Assembly: GCA_024234875.1 (NCBI GenBank)
Contig: JACKNM010000013.1
Coordinates: forward strand, 62,001-126,000
DNA length: 64,000 nt
Source: Ectothiorhodospiraceae bacterium
GTDB taxonomy: Bacteria; Pseudomonadota; Gammaproteobacteria; HK1
Direction of reading: 5' to 3'
Of the stretch, positions 11,073-20,480 are shown one piece after another. The translations under genes and the position numbers were made by a program. Under the pieces are notes generated by a model. That model saw only the letters and a program-made list of their open reading frames with translations. It did not search any database and had not been told where the DNA came from. Every line of letters starts with the position of its first letter. Within the stretch, counting starts at the first letter, position 1.

Positions 11073-11161
11073 GGCAGCTCACACCGATGGGGGGCGCGCG
11101 AATCTTAGCGCGCGGCGGCCCGCAGGTGACGTGATGGGCTCGTGGGTTCCACGGCTCGCGG

Positions 11162-13162
11162 TCAGCCGCGCATCGCCCGCGCGACCTCGCGCTCGAGGGT
11201 CGCGAGGTCGCCCCCGAAGCCGTAGCGCAGCGCCACGTAGGCGCGGGTCGCCGCCGCCACCGGCTCGGCCAGGGCCGGCCGGTCGCGCGCCACCCGCCGG
11301 GCGAAGTCGGTCGGACCTTCCGACGGCGCCCGCACCAGGCCGTCCCGCGCGAGGCGGGCGCACAGCCGGTCGTAGAGCGCCCGCGCCGCATCCGACGGTC
11401 GCCGGCGGCGAAAGCCGACCAGGGCGATGGTGAGCATCACGCTGCCGATGGCGCCGACCAGCACCGCGCCGACGGCGAGGTAGTCGTCGGCGTCGAGCCC
11501 GAGCCGACCGAGCAGGAGACGCTGGGTGGCGGGACCGTATCCGAGCACCCAACGGTTCCAGCTCGTGCTCATCGCATCCCACGCATGGCGCAGGTTGCGC
11601 CACATCCGCTGCACCGGCTCGCTCGGCTCGAGCGCGAGCGCGGCGCGCCCGAGTCGCTGCGGGATGGCGGCGTCGACCCCCATCTCGATGCGGCTCGGAG
11701 ACACTGCGGCGGTGGGGTCGATGCGGACCCAGCCCTCGCCCTCGAGCCAGACCTCGGCCCAGGCGTGGGCGTCGCGACTACGCACGATGAGGTAGTCGCC
11801 GAGCGGGTTGTACTCCCCGCCCTGGTAGCCGGTGACCACCCGGGTCGGGATCCCCGCGGCGCGCATCAGCACCGCGAAGGCGGCGGAGAAGTACTCGCAG
11901 AAGCCACGCCGGGTCTCGAACAGGAAGGCATCGACGGTGTCGCCCTCGAGGAGCGGCGGCTGCAGGGTGTAGAAGAACGGCTCGTCACGGAAGTAGGCGA
12001 GCGCGCGCTCGACCAGCGCACGCTCGTCGGCGGTCTCGGTCCGCCACTGCAGGGCGAGCGCACGGGTTCGTGGGTGCGCACCGGCCGGCAGCTCGAGCGC
12101 GCTCGCGCGCTGCAGGGGACCGAGGCGAAGGTCGCGAGCGTCCGGGTAGGACCGCATCCGATAGAGCATGCGCTCGCGCACCGGTCGCACCGAGCGCACC
12201 TGCAGATCGTCGGAGATCAGCGCGTCCGCGGGCACGGTGGCCGGCAGATCGAGCGCGAACAGCCAGCGGCGCTGGTGGGGCTCGAGCGTGACCACGTAGT
12301 CGACCGGCGCGCCGTTGCGCTCGATCGCCGGGGGCCGCGGGCTGCGGTCGACCGCGCCCGGCCCCCAGGTTCGCCCGTCGGTGGTCCACAGCACCGGGCC
12401 ACGCCAGTAGAGCTCGCTCGGCGGCGGGCGTCGGCCGCCCTCGAACGTGACCCGGAACGCCACCTCGTCCGACAGGCTGAGCTGCGTGATGTTGCCGGGG
12501 CTCATGGTCTCGTCGAGCCCCGAGGTGGCGCCGAAGGCGTCCTTGGGCAGCCCCCACAGCGGTCCGGGGAGCCGCGGCACGAGCACGAACAGGAGCACGG
12601 CGATCGGCGTCGCCTGCAGCAGCATCACGGCCGCGAGTCGCAACCGCGGGCGGACCGCGAGCGTGCCGGGTGGGGCGGCGATTCCGACCAGGGTCGCGGT
12701 CATCACCAGGGTCACCACCAGCATGTACAGGCCGGTGACGATGCTCTGCGAGTACAGGAAATTGGTGACGACGAGGAAGTACCCGAGGAACAGCGCGATG
12801 TAGGCGTCGCGCGAGCCCCGCGTCTCCAGCAGCTTCATTCCCGCCAGCACCACCAGCATGGTGACGCCGGCGTCCCGCCCGAGCAGGGTCCCGAAGCGCA
12901 GGAACACCGCGGCGAGGAGACCGGCGCTCACCAGCCCGACCATCCAGCGCGACGGCGCCCCGCGACCGCGCTCGGCCGCGAGCAGCCGCCAGCCCGCGAG
13001 CAGGGCGAAGCCGAGAATGGCCCACAACGGCACCCGACCGAGATGGGGCACGAGGACCAGAGCGAGGCTGCCCACCAGCCATGCCAGGCGCTCGACGGTC
13101 GGCTGCCACGCCGGCCCCGGAGCCGGTCGCGGGCGACGCGCGCGGCGCAGGCGACCGATCAC
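11162..13162 (-). CDS. TgpA-like membrane transglutaminase (DUF3488)
   Basis: 666-residue membrane protein. Several N-terminal transmembrane helices (about residues 25-215) precede a periplasmic transglutaminase core with Cys422 in RRGFCEYFSAAFAVLMRAAG, the His strand DAHAWAEVWLEGEGWVRIDPT, and PTRVVTGYQGGEYN between. A further transmembrane helix and a DUF4129-like cytosolic tail end the protein. The GTG at 13162 overlaps the stop of the DUF58 gene as GTGA. It is the third gene of a MoxR-DUF58-TgpA cassette. In Pseudomonas TgpA is essential and periplasmic; its substrate here is unknown. Confidence 0.9.
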   Translation of the reverse strand: MIGRLRRARRPRPAPGPAWQPTVERLAWLVGSLALVLVPHLGRVPLWAILGFALLAGWRLLAAERGRGAPSRWMVGLVSAGLLAAVFLRFGTLLGRDAGVTMLVVLAGMKLLETRGSRDAYIALFLGYFLVVTNFLYSQSIVTGLYMLVVTLVMTATLVGIAAPPGTLAVRPRLRLAAVMLLQATPIAVLLFVLVPRLPGPLWGLPKDAFGATSGLDETMSPGNITQLSLSDEVAFRVTFEGGRRPPPSELYWRGPVLWTTDGRTWGPGAVDRSPRPPAIERNGAPVDYVVTLEPHQRRWLFALDLPATVPADALISDDLQVRSVRPVRERMLYRMRSYPDARDLRLGPLQRASALELPAGAHPRTRALALQWRTETADERALVERALAYFRDEPFFYTLQPPLLEGDTVDAFLFETRRGFCEYFSAAFAVLMRAAGIPTRVVTGYQGGEYNPLGDYLIVRSRDAHAWAEVWLEGEGWVRIDPTAAVSPSRIEMGVDAAIPQRLGRAALALEPSEPVQRMWRNLRHAWDAMSTSWNRWVLGYGPATQRLLLGRLGLDADDYLAVGAVLVGAIGSVMLTIALVGFRRRRPSDAARALYDRLCARLARDGLVRAPSEGPTDFARRVARDRPALAEPVAAATRAYVALRYGFGGDLATLEREVARAMRG

Positions 13163-14139
13163 GACGCGCCACCCGGGGCATACAGCGCGAGCCGCTCGAG
13201 GCAGCGACGGCGATGGCCGGCGCCGGTGCCGATCCGACCGGGGGCACCGGGCAGGACCAGGGCGTAGCGGAGCCCCCGAGCGTCGGCCTCCAGCACCCAC
13301 CGACAGAGCTGACCGAGGCGAGCCTCGAGGTCGCCCTGGGTGGCATCGAGCGCGAGCTCGAGATCCGCCGCGCTCGCGCCGGAGAAGAGCTTCACCGGCA
13401 GACCCAACCCGCGCGCCGCGGCCTTCCAGTGGATCCGCTGCGGGGAGTCGCCGGGAACGTAGTCGCGCAACCCCGAGAAGTCCTCCTCCCCGCGTCCGGT
13501 CGCCCGTCCGTCACGGCCGTTGTCGAGCGCGGTCTCGGGAAGCGGGCGTGTGCCACCGGGCCGCGGGTAGACGAGGACCCGGGCTCCCAGCGCCGGGACC
13601 GCCCAGGCCCGGAACAGCCCGAGCGGGAAGCGGGTGGAGATACTGACCCGGTCGAGCGCGAGCCATCCGCGCCGGCGCGACGCGGCGACCAGGCTCACCC
13701 GCATCGCGCGCTGGTCGAGCAGAGGCACCTCGAGTAGCCGCTCGTCGGAGACCTCGTCGTCCCGGACCCGGTAGCGAATGGCGAGCCCACGCCGCGCGCG
13801 GCCCTCGGGCTCGTGCAGGTGCAGGGCGAAGGTCGCCTCGGCGCCGGCGTGGACGGCCGGGCCGGCACTCGCCACCAGCACCAGCCCGCGCAGCTCGCGG
13901 TAGGTGTGGAGCATCGACACCAGGCCGAGCGAGGCGAGCAGGAAGGTGAGCCCGTAGCCGAGCCCGTTCCCGTAGTTGAGCGCGCCGAGGAACATCACCA
14001 CCAGCACCAACCCGAAGGCGACGCCGGCGGAGGTCGGCAGGATGAAGATCGAGCGGCGCCCGAGGCGGACGCCGGCGTCGTCACCGGCGAGCGAGCTCGT
14101 CGGCGTCGCGACGGCGGGGTCGGAGGCGACCACGGCCAT
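13159..14139 (-). CDS. DUF58 domain protein (MoxR partner)
   Basis: 326 residues. Two N-terminal membrane segments (about 33-85) are followed by a beta-rich region, then the DUF58 signature GLRDYVPGDSPQRIHWKAAAR, a degenerate von Willebrand A-like fold. Members are membrane-anchored and encoded next to MoxR AAA ATPases; a chaperone or assembly role is inferred for the group. It starts 6 nt after the moxR gene stop and overlaps the TgpA-like gene, forming an operon. Confidence 0.9.
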   Translation of the reverse strand: MAVVASDPAVATPTSSLAGDDAGVRLGRRSIFILPTSAGVAFGLVLVVMFLGALNYGNGLGYGLTFLLASLGLVSMLHTYRELRGLVLVASAGPAVHAGAEATFALHLHEPEGRARRGLAIRYRVRDDEVSDERLLEVPLLDQRAMRVSLVAASRRRGWLALDRVSISTRFPLGLFRAWAVPALGARVLVYPRPGGTRPLPETALDNGRDGRATGRGEEDFSGLRDYVPGDSPQRIHWKAAARGLGLPVKLFSGASAADLELALDATQGDLEARLGQLCRWVLEADARGLRYALVLPGAPGRIGTGAGHRRRCLERLALYAPGGAS

Positions 14140-14145
14140 CGTGGG

Positions 14146-15108
14146 TCAGGGAATCGGCACGCGCTCGATCAGACGGGCGACGGACGCCGAGTCGATGCGC
14201 GGTCCGTGCTCGTCGATCGGGTGCAGCCGATGCCCGACCACCGACGGCAGCACCGCCTGCACGTCCTCCGGGACCACGTGGTCCCGCCCGTGCAGCAGCG
14301 CCCAGGCCTTCGCCGCGCGCAGCAGCGCCAGCCCACCGCGCGGGGACAATCCCTCACGCAGACCGACCGCATTGCGGGTGTGCTCGATGATCGCCTGCAC
14401 GTAGTCGAGCAGCGCCTCGCTGACCCCGACCCCCGGCACCTCTTGCTGCAGCGCGCGCAGGGCGTCGACGGTCACCCGCGGCGCGAGGTCGGCGAGCAAC
14501 TCGCGCCGGTCGCGCCCGCGCAGCAGCGCGCGCTCGGCCGCGCGGTCGGGGTAGCCGAGCTCCAGGCGCATCAGGAAGCGGTCGAGCTGGGATTCCGGCA
14601 GCGGGAAGGTGCCGATCTGGTGAGTCGGGTTCTGGGTCGCGATGACGAAGAACGGCTCCGGCAGACGCCGGCTCTCGCCGTCCTGGGTCACCTGGCGCTC
14701 CTCCATCGCCTCCAGCAGCGCGCTCTGGGTCTTGGGGGTCGCGCGGTTGACCTCGTCGGCCAGCACCAGCTGCGCGAAGACCGGACCCGGGTTGAAGCGA
14801 AAGGCGCCGGTGTCGCGGTCGTAGATCGAGACGCCGACGATGTCCGCCGGCAGCAGGTCGCTGGTGAACTGGATGCGACGCATCGACAGACCGAGCACCG
14901 CGCCGAGCACCTGGGCGAGGGTGGTCTTGCCGACGCCGGGCACGTCCTCGATCAGCAGGTGGCCGTCGGCCAGGATGCAGGCGACCGCGAGTCGCACCGC
15001 GCGCTCCTTGCCGAGCAGCACCTCGCTCGCCGCCGCCACCGCCTGCTCGAGCGGGCCGACGGACGGCTTGCCCGGCGCGCGGGACGGATTCAGACGGATC
15101 GCACTCAA
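14146..15108 (-). CDS. MoxR-family AAA+ ATPase
   Basis: 320 residues. The Walker A is DVPGVGKTT (55-63) and the Walker B lies in LVLADEVNRATPKTQSALLEAMEERQVT. Sensor 1 is in FFVIATQNPTHQIGTFPLPESQLDRFLMR, and the arginine-finger/lid region includes EGLSPRGGLALLRAAKAWALLHGRDHVVPEDV. MoxR ATPases act as chaperones maturing or activating complexes, usually with the co-encoded DUF58 protein. First gene of the cassette; the promoter should lie in 15109-15378. Confidence 0.93.
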   Translation of the reverse strand: MSAIRLNPSRAPGKPSVGPLEQAVAAASEVLLGKERAVRLAVACILADGHLLIEDVPGVGKTTLAQVLGAVLGLSMRRIQFTSDLLPADIVGVSIYDRDTGAFRFNPGPVFAQLVLADEVNRATPKTQSALLEAMEERQVTQDGESRRLPEPFFVIATQNPTHQIGTFPLPESQLDRFLMRLELGYPDRAAERALLRGRDRRELLADLAPRVTVDALRALQQEVPGVGVSEALLDYVQAIIEHTRNAVGLREGLSPRGGLALLRAAKAWALLHGRDHVVPEDVQAVLPSVVGHRLHPIDEHGPRIDSASVARLIERVPIP

Positions 15109-15335
15109 GCCAGGCTCCAGGAAGGGTCTCGCAACCGAGGAACTCTAGTTCACGTCGCCCATCGGCACGAGGGGCGGAACGTGGCGGCGGTCACACCGGT
15201 GCACCGTCGACCGCTGTGGCGGCACGAAGACCTCGCGCGCGCCGCGCCCGGTGCTCCGGACCATGGATGGAGAGCGGCCGCCCGGGCGGCGACTTGAGCC
15301 CCGCCGACCCGGCATCGGCCCGCGGACGCCCCTGC

Positions 15336-15341
15336 TATGAT
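15336..15341 (+). promoter_or_regulatory. Candidate -10 box (TATGAT) for the metallohydrolase gene
   Basis: TATGAT sits 38 nt before the chosen ATG at 15379. The in-frame ATG at 15337 lies inside this box, which argues against it as the start. No good -35 was seen. Confidence 0.4.
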
Positions 15342-15378
15342 TCCGGCGTCCTCCCCTGCAGTCGGTCCGCCCGCGTCG

Positions 15379-16413
15379 ATGCTCACCGTACTCGACCATC
15401 TCCCGCCCGGCCTCCTCGAGCGCCCGGCGAGCGAGCTCCACGCAGAGCTCGGCGGCCCGACCCTGATCCACCTGCCCGGTGAGCGTACCCCCGCGCTCTT
15501 CGTCTCGGTCCTGCTCCACGGCAACGAGACCACCGGCTGGGAGGCTCTGCGCCAGCTGCTCGCGCAATGGGACGGACGCCCGCTCCCACGCGCGCTGTCG
15601 GTGCTCGTCGGCAACGTCGAGGCAGCCCGCGAGGGCCTGCGCCACCTCGACCATCAGCCCGACTACAACCGCATCTGGCGCGGCGGCCCGTGGCCCGAGG
15701 CCGGCGTCGCGGCGCGGGTCCTGGAGGAGATGCGGGCGCGTGGCGTGTGGTGCGCGCTCGACGTGCACAACACCTCGGGGCGGAATCCGCACTACGCCTG
15801 CATCCACGATCTCGAGCCAGTGACGCTGGCGCTCGCGGCCCGCTTCAGCCACGTCGCGATCCTCGCCACCACGCCCGAGACCGTGCTCTCGCGGGCGTTC
15901 GAGGCCCTCGGCCCGGCGATCACCGTCGAGTGCGGACTGCCGGGGCAGCCGTACGGGGTCAACCACGCCCGGGCCTTCCTCGAGGAGTGCCTGGTCGCGA
16001 CAGCGCTGCCCGGTGAGGGTGCGCCGGACACGTTGCTGCGTACCGCGGCGGTGGTGCGGGTGCCGTGGGAGACACGTCTCGGTTTCGGTGATCCGGGAGC
16101 AGTGCTCGATCTGGCGACCGACGTCGACCGGCTGAACTTCCGCGACGTGCCCGCCGGGACGGTGCTCGGCACCATCCGCGCTGGGGATTCGCTCCCGCTG
16201 CACGCGCTCGACCCGAGCGGGGTGGACGTCACCGCGCGCCACCTGCGCCGTGACGGCGACCACCTGGTCGCCGCGGCCGATCTGCTGCCGGCGATGCTCA
16301 CCACCGATGTGCGCATCGTCCACCAGGACTGCCTGTGCTACCTGATGGAGCGTGTGCCCCACCCCGCGCGGCGCGCGCCCGCCGCCAACGCCGAGATGGC
16401 CGGTGGCGGCTGA
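15379..16413 (+). CDS. Succinylglutamate desuccinylase/aspartoacylase-family metallohydrolase
   Basis: 344 residues from the ATG at 15379. The zinc site HxxE is seen in VSVLLHGNETTGWEALRQLL, and the third ligand His is likely in CALDVHNTSGRNPHYACIHD. RIW and NVEAAREG segments match M14-type carboxypeptidase-fold aspartoacylases. The C-terminal region (DVPAGTVLGTIRAGDSLPLHA) is the beta domain usual for AstE/AspA-like enzymes. It should hydrolyse an N-acyl amino acid or related amide, but the substrate is not determined because no ast operon is nearby. The promoter-like TATGAT upstream favours this start. Confidence 0.85.
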   Translation: MLTVLDHLPPGLLERPASELHAELGGPTLIHLPGERTPALFVSVLLHGNETTGWEALRQLLAQWDGRPLPRALSVLVGNVEAAREGLRHLDHQPDYNRIWRGGPWPEAGVAARVLEEMRARGVWCALDVHNTSGRNPHYACIHDLEPVTLALAARFSHVAILATTPETVLSRAFEALGPAITVECGLPGQPYGVNHARAFLEECLVATALPGEGAPDTLLRTAAVVRVPWETRLGFGDPGAVLDLATDVDRLNFRDVPAGTVLGTIRAGDSLPLHALDPSGVDVTARHLRRDGDHLVAAADLLPAMLTTDVRIVHQDCLCYLMERVPHPARRAPAANAEMAGGG

Positions 16414-16444
16414 GCGCCCACATCCCCGCGGCGTCGGAGCGGCG

Positions 16445-17062
16445 ATGTCGCTGCTCGCGCTGCTGGTGGTGTCGGCGGCGACGATCGCCGCCCCGGAGAT
16501 CGGTTTCGTCGGCATGCACGGGGCGCGGGCGAATCTGCGCATCGACGGTCGTCCGGTGCTGCTCGGCCTGGGCGAGACGCACCGCGGCGCGGGCGGCGCG
16601 GTGACGCTGCTCGCGGTCGACCGCGCGCGGGTGATGGTGCGTGTCGACGGCGTGACCTTGCGACTCGACCGCGGCGCGGCACGGGCGGTCGCCCTCTCCG
16701 GGCAGGTGGAGCTCGAGCGCCAGGGGGCGGTGTTCGTGACCACCGCCGCGATCAACGGCCAGCCGATCGAGCTGGTGGTGGACACCGGCGCGTCGCACGT
16801 GGTCCTGAGCGGCGCCCTCGCCCGCCGCCTGCGCCTGCACTACACCACCCACGACCCGGTGCGCATTCGCACCGCGTCGCGCGAGGAGCTCGCCTACCGG
16901 GTGGTGCTCGACACCGTCCAGGTCGGGGGCATCGTGCAGACCGGTGTGCCGGCGCTGATCACGCGCGGCGCGATGCCGGAGGTGGCGCTGCTCGGGATGT
17001 CGTTCCTCGGCCGGCTCGACATGATCCAACGCGGCGACCGGTTGGTGCTCCGAGAGCGATGA
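16445..17062 (+). CDS. Exported retropepsin-like aspartyl protease
   Basis: 205 residues. A hydrophobic N-terminus (MSLLALLVVSAATIA, cleavable or anchoring) is followed by a clan AA aspartic protease domain. The active-site loop is ELVVDTGASHVVLSG; the second half includes VALLGMSFLGRLDMIQRGDRLVL, the usual end of the TIGR02281 group. A single DTGA motif means it acts as a dimer, like retropepsins. The ATG at 16445 has a GGAG five bases upstream; a GTG at 16403, overlapping the preceding gene, is an alternative. Substrate unknown, probably periplasmic. Confidence 0.85.
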   Translation: MSLLALLVVSAATIAAPEIGFVGMHGARANLRIDGRPVLLGLGETHRGAGGAVTLLAVDRARVMVRVDGVTLRLDRGAARAVALSGQVELERQGAVFVTTAAINGQPIELVVDTGASHVVLSGALARRLRLHYTTHDPVRIRTASREELAYRVVLDTVQVGGIVQTGVPALITRGAMPEVALLGMSFLGRLDMIQRGDRLVLRER

Positions 17063-17078
17063 GACGAGGATTCGGGCC

Positions 17079-17567
17079 ATGACCGAGCAACGCGCGCTCC
17101 CGCCGAGCGCCCGACGGGTCCAGGACGCACTGGCCGCCGCCGGCCTCGACTGCGTGGTGCGCGAGCTCGCCGACTCGACCCGCTCGGCGGCCGAGGCTGC
17201 CGCCGCCCTCGGCTGCACGGTGGCCGAGATCGCGAAGTCACTGGTGTTTCGCGGTGCCGAGAGCGACCGTCCGGTGCTGGTGATCGCGAGCGGCTCGAAT
17301 CGCGTCGACGAGAAGCGCGCCGGCGAGCTGATCGGCGAGAGACTGGCGCGCGCCGATGCCGACTTCGTGCGCCAGTCGACCGGCTTCGCCATCGGTGGCG
17401 TCGCGCCGCTCGGGCACCGGGTCGCGCCGGCGGTGCTGGTCGACGAGGATCTCCTCGCCTTCGACCAGGTGTGGGCCGCCGCCGGCACCCCGTTCTCGGT
17501 GTTCGCCATCACCCCCGCCGACCTCGTCCGCGTGAGCGGCGGCCGGGTGGCGCGGGTGCGCCCGTAA
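17079..17567 (+). CDS. YbaK/EbsC-family aminoacyl-tRNA deacylase
   Basis: 162 residues of the YbaK/ProX superfamily. These clear mischarged tRNA-Pro (Cys- or Ala-tRNA-Pro) in trans. Family points are TVAEIAKSLVFRG with the conserved Lys, DEKRAGELIGERLARADADFVRQSTGFAIGGVAPLGH, and FSVFAITPADLVRVSGG. It begins 16 nt after the aspartyl protease gene, so the three plus-strand genes may be cotranscribed. Which amino acid it edits cannot be read from the sequence. Confidence 0.92.
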   Translation: MTEQRALPPSARRVQDALAAAGLDCVVRELADSTRSAAEAAAALGCTVAEIAKSLVFRGAESDRPVLVIASGSNRVDEKRAGELIGERLARADADFVRQSTGFAIGGVAPLGHRVAPAVLVDEDLLAFDQVWAAAGTPFSVFAITPADLVRVSGGRVARVRP

Positions 17568-17652
17568 CGCGACGCGACGACCGCGGCCCCGTCGGGGCGC
17601 CCCACAGCCGCCCGCCGACCGGGCGCGTCGTCGCCACCACGCGGGCCGGCCC

Positions 17653-18684
17653 CTACCGCCGTCGCGCGAGCCGGAAAGCCAGCGGCGCCATGGTGACGAT
17701 CAGCACGATGCGCGCCACGTGGTGGGTGACCACGAACGCGGTCTCGACCCCCAACGAGAGTGCGATCAGGCTCATCTCGGTGAGCCCGCCCGGAGCGTAG
17801 GCGAGCACGATCGGCGCGAGGTCGAGCCCGGTGAGGCGGGCCAGGGCGACCGCGAACGACCCGGTCAGGACCAGCATCAGGGCGGTGGCTCCGAACGACG
17901 CGGCCAGGGTGCCGAGCACTCGGCGCACCGCGACGCCCGAGAACCGCGCCCCGACCGCCGACCCGACCACCACCTGCGCCGCCGCCACCAGCTCGAAGGG
18001 CGGACGTGACTCGGTGATCCCCGTGATGTGCACCACCGCGCTCGCGAGCATCGGCCCGACCATCCGATAGGCGGGCAACCGCAGCAGCCCACCGACCGCC
18101 ACCCCGACCACCGCGCAGGCGGCGAGCACCGCGAGGTCGTCGAGATGGGTGATGGCGAGCGACGGGCCAGCCGAGGACGGATTGGTGACGACGCCGGTGA
18201 AATAGCGGAACCCGAACGGGATCACGAGCACCACCAGCAGGATCCGCGCGCCGTGCACGAGCGCGATGGTGCGATCGTCGCCGCCCATCGCGGCGCCGGT
18301 GATCACCATCTCGGTGAGTCCGCCCGGGGTGGCGGAGAAGTACGCGGTCGCGGGGTCGAACCCGCGCCAGCGCCAGAAGTAGAGGAACAGGAGCCCGGTG
18401 ACCAGCGACAGATAGAGCCCCAGGCCGAGCAGGGTGAACGGCCAGCGGCTCACCTGGTCGAGCAGCGCCGGGGTGAACGAGCTGCCGAGCAGGACGCCGA
18501 GGATGGTGATCATCCCCGCCCGCAGCACCCGCGGCACCATCAGCTCGCGCCCGCCCATGGCGGCGACGGTGGTGAACACCATCGCGCCGAGCATCCACGC
18601 CAGCGGCATCGAGAGCAGCGCGAAGACCGTCCCGCCGACGGTGCCGATGGCGAGTGTCGGCAGCAACGCGCGGAGCTGGCTCAT
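17653..18684 (-). CDS. AbrB-family integral membrane protein (putative transporter)
   Basis: 343-residue polytopic membrane protein with two related halves, each carrying a 'YFSATPGGLTEMVI' or 'AYAPGGLTEMSLIALSLG' motif. That internal AbrB duplication defines the family. It is often misnamed an ammonia monooxygenase or AbrB regulator; members are probably transporters of unknown substrate, frequently near TTT-type or amidase genes. About ten transmembrane segments are visible. Convergent with the YbaK gene and followed on the same strand, upstream, by the HpaB-like gene. Confidence 0.85.
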   Translation of the reverse strand: MSQLRALLPTLAIGTVGGTVFALLSMPLAWMLGAMVFTTVAAMGGRELMVPRVLRAGMITILGVLLGSSFTPALLDQVSRWPFTLLGLGLYLSLVTGLLFLYFWRWRGFDPATAYFSATPGGLTEMVITGAAMGGDDRTIALVHGARILLVVLVIPFGFRYFTGVVTNPSSAGPSLAITHLDDLAVLAACAVVGVAVGGLLRLPAYRMVGPMLASAVVHITGITESRPPFELVAAAQVVVGSAVGARFSGVAVRRVLGTLAASFGATALMLVLTGSFAVALARLTGLDLAPIVLAYAPGGLTEMSLIALSLGVETAFVVTHHVARIVLIVTMAPLAFRLARRR

Positions 18685-18757
18685 CGCGGACGCTCCCCCG
18701 TCGACACCATCGCCGGACGGCGCGGACGTGCGCGGTGGCCGGGCGACGCGGTGATGC

Positions 18758-20296
18758 TCAACGCCCGCCAGGGCGGGTCGAGGGCGCCGCCGGCCCCGGG
18801 CTGCAGCCAGTGTCGCAGCACTGGCCGGGCTCGCGTGCGCTGCTCGGCTCGGCGCCGGTCGCCACGCCGCGCTCGATCAGGCGCTCGACCAGCGCCTTGC
18901 GCTCCGGGACGGGATAGCGCCGCCAGATCTCGCGGCGCATCGCCTCCGGGGACCCGCCGCCGTGGAGGCTGATCACCGACATCCAGCCGCCGGCATCGGT
19001 CGCGGTCACGTCCTCGACGAGGCGGGCGATGCTCGCGCGCCGCGCGTAGGGGATGTCGGGCCGCGCCTGCAGCACCGCGGCCAGGTCGGCCGCGGTCTCC
19101 GGATTGTGATCCTCCTCCGGTCCCGGCAGCGTCACCACCAGACCGCCGGACACGGTGTGCGCGAGGCGGTGCATGTCGTAGATCTGGGTCGCGAGCAGCA
19201 GCTTGCCGACGTTCGAGTACACCGCATCCGGCTCGACCGCGCCCGACTCCTGGCGCGTACCGAACACCGAGGCGGCGACGCCGCAGGCATAGAAACCCTC
19301 GACCACCTTGATCAACTCGACCATGGTGTCGCGCAGATGCCCGTGGCGGTCGGCCGAGAGCCCGTTGGCCTCGATCATCAGCGCACCGGCGCCGATCAGC
19401 AGATCGCCGAAGCCGGCGCGCGCGGCGATGCAGGTGTGGCGGTGGTGCGTCGCGTAGGCCTTGGTGAGGTACTCCGCGTGCTGCCATTCACCGCACAGGA
19501 AGACGCGATCCCAGGGGACGAGGACGCGGTCGAACCGGCAAAGGCCGGTCGACTGCCCGTAACGCCCACTGAACACCGCCCGCGGCTCCCCGGGCCGCCC
19601 CGCGCGCCGCGCGACGATGGTGAGCCCGGGCGCATCCACCGGCACCGCGCAGGCGAGCGCGAAGTCCGCGTCGGCCGCGGTCATCGCGCGCCCGGGCAGC
19701 ACCAGCAGCTCGTGCACGTAGGGCGCGGAGGTGACGATCGCCTTGGTGCCGGAGATCACGATGCCGTCCGCGCGGCGCTCCACCACGCGCACGTGGGTGT
19801 CCGGATTCGGCTGCTGGTGCGGGCGCAGGCTGCGATCGCCCTTGGCGTCGGTCATCGCGATGGCGACGGTGAGGTCGTCGGCCTCGGCGTGCTCGAGGTA
19901 GTCGAGGAAGCGCGCGTGGTACTCGGTGCCGAGGTCGGCGTCGACGCGATGCGTCGCCTGGTGCACCGCGTTGAAGCCGTCCATGGTCAGGTAGCGCATC
20001 GCGCAGCCCGTCTCCTGGCAGACGAGGCGCGTGTACTCGAGCTTCGCCATCAGGTCGTCGGTGCTGCGGTTGATGGCGAGGAAGCGGTTGACCCGACCGT
20101 CGCCTCGACTGGCGGGCGCGAGCGCCAACGACGCGTGGCGCGGATCGAGCGCGTAATCGTAGGTCACGCCGATGGCGTTCACGCCGGGGGCGAGAGCCGG
20201 ATCGTCGGCGACGGACTCGACCCGGCGACCATCGACGAACACGCGTGGCGCGCGCGCACGCAACGATTCGCGATAGTGCTGCGAGCTCATGAGCAT
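18758..20296 (-). CDS. 4-hydroxyphenylacetate 3-hydroxylase-family FAD monooxygenase
   Basis: 512 residues similar in layout to HpaB/PvcC large subunits of two-component flavin monooxygenases. Visible blocks are ALDPRHASLALAPASRGDGRVNRFLAI, LTVAIAMTDAKGDRSLRPHQQ, VISGTKAIVTSAPYVHELLVLP, ATHHRHTCIAARAGFGDLLIGA and NAGGW-type C-terminal residues. It would hydroxylate (or, as in 4-hydroxybutyryl-CoA dehydratase relatives, dehydrate) an organic substrate using reduced flavin. No flavin reductase partner is adjacent. The ATG at 20296 has GGGGGAG seven bases upstream; an ATG at 20290 is the alternative. Divergent from the CoA-transferase, so likely the same pathway. Confidence 0.87.
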   Translation of the reverse strand: MLMSSQHYRESLRARAPRVFVDGRRVESVADDPALAPGVNAIGVTYDYALDPRHASLALAPASRGDGRVNRFLAINRSTDDLMAKLEYTRLVCQETGCAMRYLTMDGFNAVHQATHRVDADLGTEYHARFLDYLEHAEADDLTVAIAMTDAKGDRSLRPHQQPNPDTHVRVVERRADGIVISGTKAIVTSAPYVHELLVLPGRAMTAADADFALACAVPVDAPGLTIVARRAGRPGEPRAVFSGRYGQSTGLCRFDRVLVPWDRVFLCGEWQHAEYLTKAYATHHRHTCIAARAGFGDLLIGAGALMIEANGLSADRHGHLRDTMVELIKVVEGFYACGVAASVFGTRQESGAVEPDAVYSNVGKLLLATQIYDMHRLAHTVSGGLVVTLPGPEEDHNPETAADLAAVLQARPDIPYARRASIARLVEDVTATDAGGWMSVISLHGGGSPEAMRREIWRRYPVPERKALVERLIERGVATGAEPSSAREPGQCCDTGCSPGPAAPSTRPGGR

Positions 20297-20413
20297 GGTG
20301 GGGCTCCCCCGCGCGAGGGCGGCGGATGATATCACGCACCCCGCGATCGACCCGGGACGCCACCCGCGCGCCGCTCGGCCGGGGCACCGTGCTTCGGCGC
20401 GGTCGGCGGTGCG

Positions 20414-20419
20414 TATAAT
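20414..20419 (+). promoter_or_regulatory. Perfect -10 TATAAT upstream of the CoA-transferase
   Basis: A consensus TATAAT in an otherwise GC-rich 184-nt divergent intergenic stretch, 61 nt before the ATG at 20481. The -35 is poor (CTTCGG-like, about 16 nt upstream), suggesting activator dependence. Confidence 0.5.
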
Positions 20420-20480
20420 CCCGGCCCCTCGCGCCATCGCGCCCGTCGTCCGAGCCGCGCGCTCGCCCTCGGAGGAGACC

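Noticed and set aside
15337..15378. Upstream ATG as start of the metallohydrolase
   Set aside because: It overlaps a TATGAT box and the added 14 residues are not expected for the family.
15145..16785. Minus-strand frame of 546 residues
   Set aside because: Opposite the metallohydrolase and aspartyl protease, with low-complexity Arg/Ser/Pro composition.
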